Of a stretch of DNA of 64,000 nt, positions 35,968-45,505 are shown piece by piece. The stretch comes from a virus, in the IMG/VR virus record IMGVR_UViG_3300033571_018919, positions 1 to 64,000 of that record. One strand, written 5' to 3'. Under the pieces are notes generated by a model, which saw nothing but the letters and a program-made list of their open reading frames with translations, did no database searches and was not told the origin of the DNA. Position 1 is the stretch's first letter, and each line of letters opens with the position of its first letter. The position numbers were made by a program, and so were the translations under genes.

Positions 35968-38900
35968 ATGGCAGATTATTTTCAAATTAAAAATCAAAGT
36001 ATCTTAAACCCGCCGGCTAATACTAATTTAGGTAATTCTACGAACCAGTTTAATACTGCCTATATCCAAAGTAACTTAGTCGTTTCTAATACTACGTTTA
36101 CGTCATCAACATTAGGTGCTCCTAAAATTACTACAATTACATACCCTGGCGACGATACTGCCGCAGATACAGCAGGTGGTCAAACAATTACATTAACTGG
36201 TAGTGGTTTTCTAAATGGAGCTAGTGTATTAATCAATGGGAGTGCGGTTGGTGTTGTTACAGTAGTTAATAATACAACAATAACCTTTACAAGCCCTGCT
36301 AACAATGCAGGTAGTTATGTTCTTTATGTGATTAATACAGATGGTAGCACAGCTATTGCTATACCAGGTATACAATATAGTGGCACACCAAATTGGACTA
36401 CAGCAGCAGGAACTTTAGGTACAGTCTATGAAACACAAAGTTTTAGTAATACAGTTGTTGCTACAGGTGATGCTCCGATAAGTTATAGTTTGTTTAGTGG
36501 CACGCTACCAACGGGTGCTACACTAAACAGTAACGGTACAATAACTGGAACAAGCAGTAGTACCGCAAATTCAACGACCTATACATTTACTATTCGTGCA
36601 ACCGATAACGAACAACAGGATACTAACAGACAATTTAGTTTAACAATTAATCCAGACGTGGTTACATGGAGTAACCCAGCTAATGCCTCAGTTATCAACT
36701 CATATGAATATGTTGCCATAAGCAATACAACATTAAGTGCAACAAACTTAGTTGGTGGCAACATCAGTTATACTGGTGCAAATTTACCAGCTGGTATTAC
36801 TGTTACTGGTAATTTATTAACCGGAACATCAAACACTGTTGCTAATACAACGGTTACTCTAACTGCTACTTCAAATACATCAACTAGAAGTGCTGATAGA
36901 ACAACTTTTATCAATGTACAACAGGATGTTGTAACATGGAACAGTCCTGCAAACAACAATACATATACATCCGATGTTAATAGTGCGATTAGTAACGTTA
37001 CACTAAATGCAACCAGCGCCGCTGGTTTTAGTGTTAGTTATAGTGCAAATACATTACCAACAGGCTTAACAATAACTGGTAACGTAATTGCTGGAACTCC
37101 AACTGTTGCAGCAAATTCTAGTTCACTAATTACTGCAACAGCGGCGACAACAAATAGAAGTGCTACAAGAACTTTTAACTGGGTAATACAAGTTGGCAAC
37201 GATCCGTATTTTAATTTAGTTACGTTATTGTTAAATGGCGAAACAAGTAGTAATTATTGGACACAAGATGCAAGTACAAATAAATTCGCAGTTACAGTAG
37301 TTGGTGATACAAGACCTATGGCATTTAGTCCATATGAAACTGTTTGGAGTAATTATTTTGATGGCACTGGGGATTATCTATCTTCGACTGCCACATCTGC
37401 GACTCAAATGGGTTCTTCAACATTTACAACGGAACTTTGGTATTACTGCAATTCGTTGGCAGCAGATCAGTGTCTTTATATTCAGCAAGATGCAGATGTA
37501 CAAAATAATAGCAGTTTGTCCTACGGATTCTTTGTTGCCCCAACTAGTGGTACATTAACGGTTCTTCTTGCTCAATCAAATAGTAGATATGACTTTGCCG
37601 TTACTAATGCAATAAAGACAGGAACTTGGTATCACATTGCCCTTGTCAGAAACGGAAATGTATTTACTTTGTATATTAACGGAGTAAGTGCTGGCACAAC
37701 TACGCAAGCAATTACCCTCAACTCAAACGCCCTAAATTACATCGGCACTTATATCAACGCTGGCGCAGGCCAGAACATGTCGGTTAATGGGTACATCAGC
37801 AATTTTAGAATTGTAAAAGGCACTGCACTTTACACATCAAACTTTACACCACCAACATCACCACTCACAGCGATAGCAAATACAAGTTTATTAACATGTC
37901 AAACAAACAGATTAATAGATAACAGTACAAATAATTTTACACTAACAAGAAACGGAGATGTAAGTGTACGTAATTTTGGTCCATTCACAGAAACAGATTT
38001 AACAACAGGTAGTGGTTATTTTGATGGTACCGGCGACTACATTTCTGCACCGTATTCAGCTAGCACAGCTAATTGGTACAGCTCTAATACTACTATAGAA
38101 ATGTGGGTTTATCCTTTTTCTATAACAGTTAGCGGTACTAATTCTGCACCCCTCCAAATTTCTCATGGTCAATTTAATTCTGATGTATTATATTGGAGTT
38201 TTGGTTATAACGCTTCAGGTCGTGTGGGGTTATATTATTTCAACGGTGGAACACAAAACGTTACTGCTACTTCTGGAACGGTTTTAGTAAATCAGTGGAA
38301 TCATCTTGCTATGACACATAACAATTCTTCGGGAGAAATCAGATTATATTTAAATGGAACTTTAGTAGGTACAGGTACTAAATCTGGAACTCCGCAGTCA
38401 AGTGCTTCTTTCCCAATAAACATAGGTGTTGCTCAATCAACTTATTACACTGGTTATATTTCTAATTTAAGAATAGTTAATGGTACATTAGTTTACACCG
38501 CTAACTTTACCCCACCTACTGCACCACTTACAGCAATTACAAATACAAGCCTATTAACATTACAAAATCGATTTGGTGAAAACAATAATCGTTTTGTCGA
38601 TACATCTGGCATCGGTAATTTTATTACCCGTAACGGTAACACAACGCAGGGTGCGTTATCGCCGTTTAGTCAGACAGGATGGAGTTACTATCAAGATGGT
38701 ACTTCAACATATCTATCATATGGTTCAAGTGCAGATTTTACTTTTGGTACAGGCGATTTTACAGTTGAAGCTTGGATTTTTGTAACAAGTATAGGAACCG
38801 GTTTTAGTATGTTTAATGTTGGTAGTGCAAATGCCGGAGCTTATAGTTTGTATGTTAACGGTTCTGGTAATATTGAAAGCACAAGATACGGTGATGGTGC

Positions 38901-41130
38901 CGGAGCAGGAAGAACGACATCAACAATAACTACAAATACTTGGGTTCACATTGCAGCTGTCCGTGCCAGCGGCACTGCTAGAGTTTATATAAATGGAACT
39001 TCAGACTCCGGTGCAACTTATAGTATGGGTAATATTACTGCCACAGTAGCAGAAACAGGTCGTATTTGGCAAACAGGATACACAGGAACAAGTTATATTT
39101 CTAATCTTAGAGTTTGTAAGGGTACAGCGGTGTATACGAATAACTTTACACCAGCTACATCACCTTTAACTATAACAAGTCAAAGTGCGTCAAATTGCGT
39201 ATTACTTACATTCCAAAATAATAGATTCGTTGATGCATCTAGTTCTCCAAAAACCTGCACACCAAGTGGAACACCATCTGTACAATCTTTCAGTCCATTC
39301 GTATCAGCAATCATAACACCAACAAGTTATAGTGGTTATTTTGATGGCAATGGAGATTATTTAAGTGGCCCACAAAACGCAGCATTTGCATTTGGGACAG
39401 GTAGCTTTACAGTTGAATTTTTTGTTTATACAATAAGTACAACAGCGCAAATGGTATTTGATACTTTGCAACCAAATACACCCGGTGGCGGATCAAATAG
39501 ATTTTATGTTTATATTAAGTCCGATCAGAAAATAGTTACTGGACCTGCCACACAAGAATTAACTAGCACAGGTACTATACAACTTGGTGCATGGACCCAC
39601 GTAGCTGTCGTTCGTAATGGAACATCAAGAATAATTTATATTAATGGTGTTGCAAATGGTTCTGATACCTTTAATAATAATTTAACTGAAAACTATTGCA
39701 CTATTGGTTTTGACGCAGCAACAAACGGCACCATTATTATTAATGGATATTTAAGTAACTTGCGGGTCGTGAAGGGTACAGCAGTTTATACTTCAGCATT
39801 TACCTCACCAACCTCACCATTAACTGCAATATCAGGTACAAGTTTATTAACATGTGAGTCAAATAGATTTATCGATAACAGTACAAACAATTTTACAATC
39901 ACAGTAAACGGAAATTCAATACCAAGACAATTTAATCCGTTTGGTAATACATCAACTACAGGAACTAATTCAGTTTATGGAATAACTACAGTAGGCGGTA
40001 GTGGATACTTTGACGGATCTAGTAATTACTTACTAGTACCAGACAATACGGCGTTAGAATCCTTTAATGATTTTACAATTGAATTTTGGGTATATTTTAC
40101 TTCTGTTTCAACAGCGCAGATTATAATAGATAAGGGCTGGAACAACGGAGGCGGTTATAGCCCTTATTTCATACTTCTATCTGGTGGGAATTTATTAGCA
40201 TATGCTTCTTCTTCAGGTACAGTTAACGACGTACTATCTGGTGCGTCTTTTGGAGCCATGGTGGCGGGTCAATGGTATCATATTGCTTTGACTAGATCGG
40301 GTTCTGCTATTAAATTATTTACCAATGGTGCTGTAATTACTTCTGCTACAAATTCATCTACACTTATGAGTAACAGTACTAATTTGGGAGTAGGATCCGT
40401 TCCATTAACAGGTGCTTTCTTACTTAATGGTTATCTATCAAATTTGAGAATAATCAAAGGCTCTGCTGTTTATACTTCAGCATTTGTGCCTCCGGTTGCA
40501 CCAGTCTCTGCAATCAGTAACACAGTTTTATTGTTGAACTTTACAAATAGTGGTATCGTTGATTATACAAGTAAAAATAATTTACAGACTGTAGGCAATA
40601 CGCAATTAAGTACAACACAAACTAAGTTTGGCAATGCGAGTATGAGTTTTGACGGTAGTGGGGATTACGTTGCTGCTCTATCAAATCAAACAGGTGTATT
40701 TGGAACAGGCAATTTTACTATTGAGGGGTGGTTTTATTGGAATTCACTTGCAAGTGAATCTGCTATTGTTTTTAACAATGATGGAGCCACTTTTCGTTTT
40801 TGGACTTTTTACATATTTCCAGCAAGCAAATTGCAGTGGGGCAAATGGGACGCAAACTTGATAACCGGCGCAACAACTTTAGTAACTGGACAGTGGTATC
40901 ATATCGCCGTGACACGGGCCAGCGGCACAGTTAGATTGTTTGTGAATGGCGTAGTTGATGGCTCCGCAACTGATACCACCAATTACAATTCAACTGGATT
41001 CGTGGAACTTGGTAAAAGTCATAGCGGTAATTTTTTCAATGGGTATGTGGATGATTTTCGCATCACCAGAGGTTTCGCACGTTATACTGCTAACTTTACG
41101 CCACCAACAACGGCGTTTTTAACTTATTAA
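35968..41130 (+). CDS. Giant adhesin with IPT/TIG, Ig-like and six LamG-like domains (second copy)
   Basis: This 1720-residue protein is built like the one at 30408. It adds an N-terminal NxxxNLGNSTNQFNTAYI segment typical of fibre repeats. An IPT/TIG domain (about 50-135), a putative Ig domain (YSLFSGTLPTGATLNSNGTITG) and two VTWxxPA repeats follow. LamG domains start near residues 462, 685, 906, 1123, 1346 and 1560, with the ExW, HIAxxR and GYxSNxR hallmarks. Linkers are partly near-identical in DNA to those of the other two LamG proteins. The sixth LamG (from about 40.64 kb) looks richer in GC by eye than its surroundings. It ends RITRGFARYTANFTPPTTAF, matching the ends of the other two. 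Probable surface-glycan-binding adhesin. Confidence 0.78.
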   Translation: MADYFQIKNQSILNPPANTNLGNSTNQFNTAYIQSNLVVSNTTFTSSTLGAPKITTITYPGDDTAADTAGGQTITLTGSGFLNGASVLINGSAVGVVTVVNNTTITFTSPANNAGSYVLYVINTDGSTAIAIPGIQYSGTPNWTTAAGTLGTVYETQSFSNTVVATGDAPISYSLFSGTLPTGATLNSNGTITGTSSSTANSTTYTFTIRATDNEQQDTNRQFSLTINPDVVTWSNPANASVINSYEYVAISNTTLSATNLVGGNISYTGANLPAGITVTGNLLTGTSNTVANTTVTLTATSNTSTRSADRTTFINVQQDVVTWNSPANNNTYTSDVNSAISNVTLNATSAAGFSVSYSANTLPTGLTITGNVIAGTPTVAANSSSLITATAATTNRSATRTFNWVIQVGNDPYFNLVTLLLNGETSSNYWTQDASTNKFAVTVVGDTRPMAFSPYETVWSNYFDGTGDYLSSTATSATQMGSSTFTTELWYYCNSLAADQCLYIQQDADVQNNSSLSYGFFVAPTSGTLTVLLAQSNSRYDFAVTNAIKTGTWYHIALVRNGNVFTLYINGVSAGTTTQAITLNSNALNYIGTYINAGAGQNMSVNGYISNFRIVKGTALYTSNFTPPTSPLTAIANTSLLTCQTNRLIDNSTNNFTLTRNGDVSVRNFGPFTETDLTTGSGYFDGTGDYISAPYSASTANWYSSNTTIEMWVYPFSITVSGTNSAPLQISHGQFNSDVLYWSFGYNASGRVGLYYFNGGTQNVTATSGTVLVNQWNHLAMTHNNSSGEIRLYLNGTLVGTGTKSGTPQSSASFPINIGVAQSTYYTGYISNLRIVNGTLVYTANFTPPTAPLTAITNTSLLTLQNRFGENNNRFVDTSGIGNFITRNGNTTQGALSPFSQTGWSYYQDGTSTYLSYGSSADFTFGTGDFTVEAWIFVTSIGTGFSMFNVGSANAGAYSLYVNGSGNIESTRYGDGAGAGRTTSTITTNTWVHIAAVRASGTARVYINGTSDSGATYSMGNITATVAETGRIWQTGYTGTSYISNLRVCKGTAVYTNNFTPATSPLTITSQSASNCVLLTFQNNRFVDASSSPKTCTPSGTPSVQSFSPFVSAIITPTSYSGYFDGNGDYLSGPQNAAFAFGTGSFTVEFFVYTISTTAQMVFDTLQPNTPGGGSNRFYVYIKSDQKIVTGPATQELTSTGTIQLGAWTHVAVVRNGTSRIIYINGVANGSDTFNNNLTENYCTIGFDAATNGTIIINGYLSNLRVVKGTAVYTSAFTSPTSPLTAISGTSLLTCESNRFIDNSTNNFTITVNGNSIPRQFNPFGNTSTTGTNSVYGITTVGGSGYFDGSSNYLLVPDNTALESFNDFTIEFWVYFTSVSTAQIIIDKGWNNGGGYSPYFILLSGGNLLAYASSSGTVNDVLSGASFGAMVAGQWYHIALTRSGSAIKLFTNGAVITSATNSSTLMSNSTNLGVGSVPLTGAFLLNGYLSNLRIIKGSAVYTSAFVPPVAPVSAISNTVLLLNFTNSGIVDYTSKNNLQTVGNTQLSTTQTKFGNASMSFDGSGDYVAALSNQTGVFGTGNFTIEGWFYWNSLASESAIVFNNDGATFRFWTFYIFPASKLQWGKWDANLITGATTLVTGQWYHIAVTRASGTVRLFVNGVVDGSATDTTNYNSTGFVELGKSHSGNFFNGYVDDFRITRGFARYTANFTPPTTAFLTY
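37924..37973 (+). repeat. 50-bp exact repeat in LamG linker, copy 1
   Basis: Fifty bases identical to 48412-48461 in another LamG gene, encoding the NNFTLTRNGDVSVR linker before the second LamG domain. Similarity continues on both sides with few changes, although the adjacent LamG cores are diverged. Confidence 0.85.
38545..38690 (+). repeat. Conserved LamG linker, copy 2
   Basis: Second copy of the GENNNRFVDTSG linker, again immediately before a third LamG domain. It is more diverged than copies 1 and 3 but colinear with them. Confidence 0.65.
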
Positions 41131-41152
41131 TTTTACAAAGAAAGGAAACAAA

Positions 41153-41521
41153 ATGGCACATTTTGCAAAATTAGATGAAAATAATGTTGTATTAGAAGTT
41201 CACGTAGTTCATAACAATGAACTATTAGATGAAAACGGTCAAGAAAGTGAACAGAAAGGTATCGACTTTCTAACGTCTTGGTCAGGAGGATATACCATGT
41301 GGAAACAAACAAGCTATAATGGTACTTTTAGAAAAAACTACGCAGGCCAAGGATATACATATAATGCAGAACTCGATGCATTCATTCCACCTAAACCATT
41401 CAATAGTTGGATATTAAATGAAACAACTTGCATTTGGGAAAGTCCAGTGCCGTATCCAAATGATGATGGTAGATATGTTTGGGATGAAGAAACAACTAAT
41501 TGGGTAGAGGTACCAGCGTAA
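41153..41521 (+). CDS. Small conserved aquatic-phage protein (MAHFAKLDENN type)
   Basis: This 122-residue protein has the pattern MAHFAKLDENNVVLEVHVVHN, then GTFRKNYAGQGYTYN, an AFIPPKPFNSW segment and an ETTCIWESPVPYPNDDGRYVWDE segment. I recognise this layout from many marine and freshwater phages, usually near tail or fibre genes, but no function is established to my knowledge. The N-terminus is reminiscent of fibre-assembly proteins (compare MANFALVENNVI at 55627). An AAAGGAAAC site precedes the ATG. Its stop overlaps the start of the next gene (TAATG), so it is translationally coupled to the glycine-rich protein and could help it fold. Confidence 0.75.
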   Translation: MAHFAKLDENNVVLEVHVVHNNELLDENGQESEQKGIDFLTSWSGGYTMWKQTSYNGTFRKNYAGQGYTYNAELDAFIPPKPFNSWILNETTCIWESPVPYPNDDGRYVWDEETTNWVEVPA

Positions 41522-42402
41522 TGCCATTAGATATAGGTCCTGGGATTACGATTGGCGGTGGTATTTCAATTACAACGCCTCCATCAGTCACAGCAGTTGA
41601 TTATCTAGTTGTTGCTGGTGGTGGCGGTGGCGCAGCAGATGATGGCGGCGGGGGCGGCGCCGGCGGATTTAGAACAGGAGATTCATTTTCTGTAACACCA
41701 GAAACAACCTACTCAATTACTGTGGGCGGAGGAGGATCCGGTGCACCAAGAGCAGATGCAGACAGCGCAACTAAAGGGTCAGATTCAATCTTTAGTACGA
41801 TAACTTCTACTGGAGGTGGCGCCGGACATAAAGCTGGCGCGGCACCTTCAAAATCAAACGGGGGTTCCGGCGGAGGCGGCGGATATGATTTAGGTATAGG
41901 TGGTTTAGGAAATACTCCCTCTACATCTCCTAGTCAAGGTAATAATGGTGGTAATAATAATTATACAGGCGCGGGCGGTGGCGGTGGCGCAGGCAGTGCT
42001 GGTACGAATGGTCAAGGACCGAATCCTAATACGGAAACTGCTGCTGGTAATGGTGGTGCAGGAGCAGCTTCTTCTATGTCAGGATCATCAGTAACATATG
42101 CTGGCGGAGGTGGAGGAGGTGGTAGATCATCTGCAGGCGGTACAGGTGGCACAGGAGGTGGAGGTAACGGTCAACGCAATGGACAAACCGGAAGTGCCGG
42201 TACAGCAAATACCGGAGGCGGTGGGGGTGGGTGCGGGGATGTCGGGACAGTCAGAAACTCATTCAGCGGCGGATCCGGAATAGTTATTATTCGTTACCCT
42301 GATTCATTTACGGCTGCAACAACTACAGGAAGCCCAACATACACTGTTACAGGTGGCTATAGAATTTACACATTTACCGGCAATGGGTCAATAACTTTCT
42401 AA
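41521..42402 (+). CDS. Glycine-rich tip adhesin-like protein
   Basis: This 293-residue protein is given the ATG at 41521 because of the TAATG coupling. After a short N-terminus comes VDYLVVAGGGGG, then long glycine runs separated by short loops (GGYDLGIGGLG, GAGSAGTNGQGPNP, SGSSVTYAGGGG). It closes with GGSGIVIIRYPDSF and the cap YTVTGGYRIYTFTGNGSITF. Poly-glycine loops of this kind form the polyglycine-II sandwich in gp38 adhesins at the fibre tips of some T-even phages, with receptor-binding loops between the runs. I infer a similar role here. The cap is shared with the glycine-rich proteins at 45505 and 53246. Its DNA looks much richer in GC than its neighbours, because of GGN codons. Confidence 0.72.
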   Translation: MPLDIGPGITIGGGISITTPPSVTAVDYLVVAGGGGGAADDGGGGGAGGFRTGDSFSVTPETTYSITVGGGGSGAPRADADSATKGSDSIFSTITSTGGGAGHKAGAAPSKSNGGSGGGGGYDLGIGGLGNTPSTSPSQGNNGGNNNYTGAGGGGGAGSAGTNGQGPNPNTETAAGNGGAGAASSMSGSSVTYAGGGGGGGRSSAGGTGGTGGGGNGQRNGQTGSAGTANTGGGGGGCGDVGTVRNSFSGGSGIVIIRYPDSFTAATTTGSPTYTVTGGYRIYTFTGNGSITF

Positions 42403-42404
42403 TA

Positions 42405-42412
42405 GCTAAATA
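42405..42412 (+). promoter_or_regulatory. Late promoter-like GCTAAATA before the 1023-aa fibre gene
   Basis: GCTAAATA lies just after the preceding stop and 21 nt before the ATG at 42434. The same context (nCTAAATA between genes, before a type-B anchor gene) recurs at 50945. Confidence 0.42.
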
Positions 42413-42433
42413 CTATAATTAGAATAAAAAATT

Positions 42434-45400
42434 ATGGCAATTACATTATTACAACCGTTTAATTTAGATACAGCAGGTAATTACACTTTCAATACCTTAA
42501 CGGCTAACATTAAAACGGATAATTTAATGTATGCTAATGGTAGTCCATACGTATTTTCAGGTAATCCTGCAGGTACTAATACACAAGTTCAATTTAACGA
42601 TGCTAATAGTTTTGGTGCTAGTGCAGCGTTTACGTTTAATAAATCATCAAACGTATTAACAATATCAGGTAATTTAACAAGTACTAATGCTAATTTAGGT
42701 AACTTAGTTACAGCTAACTTTGTTACAGGTACATTAACAACAGGTGCTCAACCTAATATTACAAGTACAGGTACACTATCAAGTTTAACTGTTACTGGAT
42801 TAGTTATTGCAACAGCAAATGGTGTTAAAACTGCAAATATCTATGATAGTACAGGTACACTTACTATAGAAACAAAATATGGTAATAGTGCAGGTGACGC
42901 TGGTGTTTACGGAAATCTAACAGTTGGTACAAGTGGTACTGGCAACATAACAGCATATAACGCTAATTTAGGTAACTTAGTTATTGGTAACTTCTTGCAA
43001 GGTACACTAACAACACAAGCACAACCAAACATAACAAGTGTTGGAACTTTAAGCAGTTTAAGTGTTACGGCTAATGTAAGTGCCGGTAATGTTTTAACAA
43101 ACAATTTATTATATGCAAATGGAGTTGCATGGAGTTTTGGAAGCACGTATTCAAACACAAATGTTGCTGCATATCTTCCAACTTATACAGGTAACATTGC
43201 AGCTAATTATTTTATAGGAAATGGTGCTACACTAACAAATTTAACAGGCGGTAACGTAACTGGTCAAGTAGCTAATGCACTAATAGCCGGTACTGTTTAT
43301 ACTAATGCACAACCTAATATTACTTCAGTTGGTACATTAGCAAGTCTAACTGTGAGTGGTAATGCTAACGTTTCTACAAATTTAAATGTTACAGGTAATG
43401 CATTGGTTAGTGGTAATTTAACTGTTCAAGGTAACACAAATTATATAAACGTTGATACACTGGTTGTTGAAGATCCAATTATTGAATTAGGTGGAGGCCC
43501 AAATGGTGCACCACTAACAACTAATGACGGCAAAGATAGAGGCACACTACTACATTATTATACAACTGCACCCGTTGATGCATTTATGGGTTGGGATAAT
43601 AGTAATGGCGAGTTTGCGTTTGGTAGCAATGTAAGCCTGAGTAGCGAAGTCGTTACATTTAATAGTTTTGGTAATGTACGTGCAAGTTATTTTATAGGAA
43701 ACGGTAGTCAATTAACTGGTGTCGTTGGTAGCGCAAACTATTCTACATTTGCTGGTACAGTATTAACCAATGCACAACCTAATATTACAAGTGTTGGTAC
43801 ACTTGCAAGCCTTACCGTAACCGGTAATTTAACCGCCGGTAATGCCAATTTAGGTAATTTAGTTATTGCTAATTTCTTCTCAGGTAACGGAAGTTTATTG
43901 ACTTCAATTACCGGTGGCAATGTAAGTGGTCAAGTAGGTAACGCATTAATAGCGGGAACAGTTTACACAAATGCGCAACCTAATATTACAAGCGTAGGAA
44001 CGTTAAGTAGTTTAACCGTTACAGCAAACATTAGTTCAGGTAATGCGAACTTAGGTAATTTAGTTACATCTAATTATTTTGTTGGTGATGGCTCATTATT
44101 AAGTTCTATCGCTGCTGGTAATATTACTGGTCAAGTTGCAAATGCGTTAATAGCTGGCACTGTTTATACTAACGCACAGCCTAACATTACTAGTGTTGGA
44201 ACATTAACTAGCACTACATTAGCAGCTAATAGTAATATTACAATGAGTGGTAGTTTATCTCAGATTAGCGGTGCTAATTTAATAGATGCAACTTATCTAA
44301 CCGGTACGTTAACAACAGCAGCACAGCCAAACGTTACAAGTTTAGGCACGTTAACTGGTTTAACTGTATCAGGCAATTTATCATTTACTGGTGCTAATGC
44401 ATACTTTTCAAATATTAGTAATGTTAAAATACCAGGTGGTTCAGCGAACTATGTAATCATTACTGATGGGTCTGGTAATTTAAGTTGGGCAGCACAAACC
44501 GGCGGTGGCGGAGGTGGCACACCTGGTGGCAGTAATACACAATTACAATTTAACGATGGTGGCAGTTTTGCCGGTACTGCAAACGTTACATATGATAAAA
44601 CAACAAATACATTAAGTGTCACAGGTAATGCAAGTTTTACTGGAGCTAATGTAAGTTTAGGTAATATAGCAAATCTTAAGATCACCGGTGGTTCTAATGG
44701 TTATTTCCTTAGCACAGATGGTGCAGGTAATTTAAGTTGGACACAAGAAAGTGTATCAGCACTTAATATAACTGTAGATGACTTTACCGGTAATGGCGTA
44801 CAGTCTAACTTTACATTAAGCACGACACCAGTCAGCGAAGATTTCACGATTGTTAGTTTGGCAGGTACATTCCAACCACGCACAACATATACGGTTTCAG
44901 GTAATGTAATATCGTTTAGCTCTGCGCCACCAAATAATGCTCCAATTGAAGTTACAACATTTGCTGGATATGCAGCTACACCAGCAGTTTATACAACAAG
45001 AACATATACAGGTAATGGATCACAAACTGTGTTTACTGTCACTAGTGGATCTAGTGTTGATAGTTTACTTGTAACAGAAAACGGTGTATTACAAGTACCA
45101 ACAACTGATTATACAGTAGCAGGTGCGTCACTCACATTTACTACAGCACCATCAAGTAATGTAGCAATTCAAGTACGTGAGTTACCAACAAGTTTAGGTG
45201 GTGCAGGTGGATTAACATGGAATATTGCAAACGCTAACGCAACGATGTCAGCAAGCAACGGGTACTTTGTTGATACATCAGCTGGTGCAAAAACGATGAC
45301 ATTGCCGGCTAGTGCAAGTTTAGGTGATACAATTAGAATTAATGATTTAGCAGGTACATTTGGTAGTAATGCATGTACTATAAACAGAAATGGACATAAC

Positions 45401-45505
45401 ATTCAAGGTGTTGCAGATGATTTAGTTGCAAATACGGCACAGGCTAGCTTTGGTTTAGTGTACAGTAATAGCACATATGGTTGGAAGATATTAGAGGTAG
45501 TATAA
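42434..45505 (+). CDS. Tail-fibre-like repeat protein (1023 aa), anchor type B
   Basis: The N-terminus LLQPFNLDTAGNYTFNTLT defines a second anchor type (PxxLDxxxNxTxxxxT) shared with the genes at 50972 and 54243. It carries seven QPN(I/V)TS units, an ANIYDSTGTLTIETKYGN unit, one DPIIELGG/DGKDRG module at about 43423-43695, a FSNISNVKIPGGSANYVI knob, a glycine hinge (GGGGGGTPGG), a DDFTGNGVQSNFTLSTTP module and a RTYTGNGSQTVFTVTSG module. It ends with the YFVDTSAGAKTMTLP/INRNGHNIQG cap that also exists as the separate gene at 35502. It therefore combines modules found singly elsewhere in the array. Its stop overlaps the next ATG. Confidence 0.77.
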   Translation: MAITLLQPFNLDTAGNYTFNTLTANIKTDNLMYANGSPYVFSGNPAGTNTQVQFNDANSFGASAAFTFNKSSNVLTISGNLTSTNANLGNLVTANFVTGTLTTGAQPNITSTGTLSSLTVTGLVIATANGVKTANIYDSTGTLTIETKYGNSAGDAGVYGNLTVGTSGTGNITAYNANLGNLVIGNFLQGTLTTQAQPNITSVGTLSSLSVTANVSAGNVLTNNLLYANGVAWSFGSTYSNTNVAAYLPTYTGNIAANYFIGNGATLTNLTGGNVTGQVANALIAGTVYTNAQPNITSVGTLASLTVSGNANVSTNLNVTGNALVSGNLTVQGNTNYINVDTLVVEDPIIELGGGPNGAPLTTNDGKDRGTLLHYYTTAPVDAFMGWDNSNGEFAFGSNVSLSSEVVTFNSFGNVRASYFIGNGSQLTGVVGSANYSTFAGTVLTNAQPNITSVGTLASLTVTGNLTAGNANLGNLVIANFFSGNGSLLTSITGGNVSGQVGNALIAGTVYTNAQPNITSVGTLSSLTVTANISSGNANLGNLVTSNYFVGDGSLLSSIAAGNITGQVANALIAGTVYTNAQPNITSVGTLTSTTLAANSNITMSGSLSQISGANLIDATYLTGTLTTAAQPNVTSLGTLTGLTVSGNLSFTGANAYFSNISNVKIPGGSANYVIITDGSGNLSWAAQTGGGGGGTPGGSNTQLQFNDGGSFAGTANVTYDKTTNTLSVTGNASFTGANVSLGNIANLKITGGSNGYFLSTDGAGNLSWTQESVSALNITVDDFTGNGVQSNFTLSTTPVSEDFTIVSLAGTFQPRTTYTVSGNVISFSSAPPNNAPIEVTTFAGYAATPAVYTTRTYTGNGSQTVFTVTSGSSVDSLLVTENGVLQVPTTDYTVAGASLTFTTAPSSNVAIQVRELPTSLGGAGGLTWNIANANATMSASNGYFVDTSAGAKTMTLPASASLGDTIRINDLAGTFGSNACTINRNGHNIQGVADDLVANTAQASFGLVYSNSTYGWKILEVV
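43423..43695 (+). repeat. DGKDRG fibre module, copy in the 1023-aa gene
   Basis: The GGGPNGAPLTTNDGK subtype, as at 27235, inside a type-B-anchored fibre. Indicates module exchange between the two fibre classes. Confidence 0.75.
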
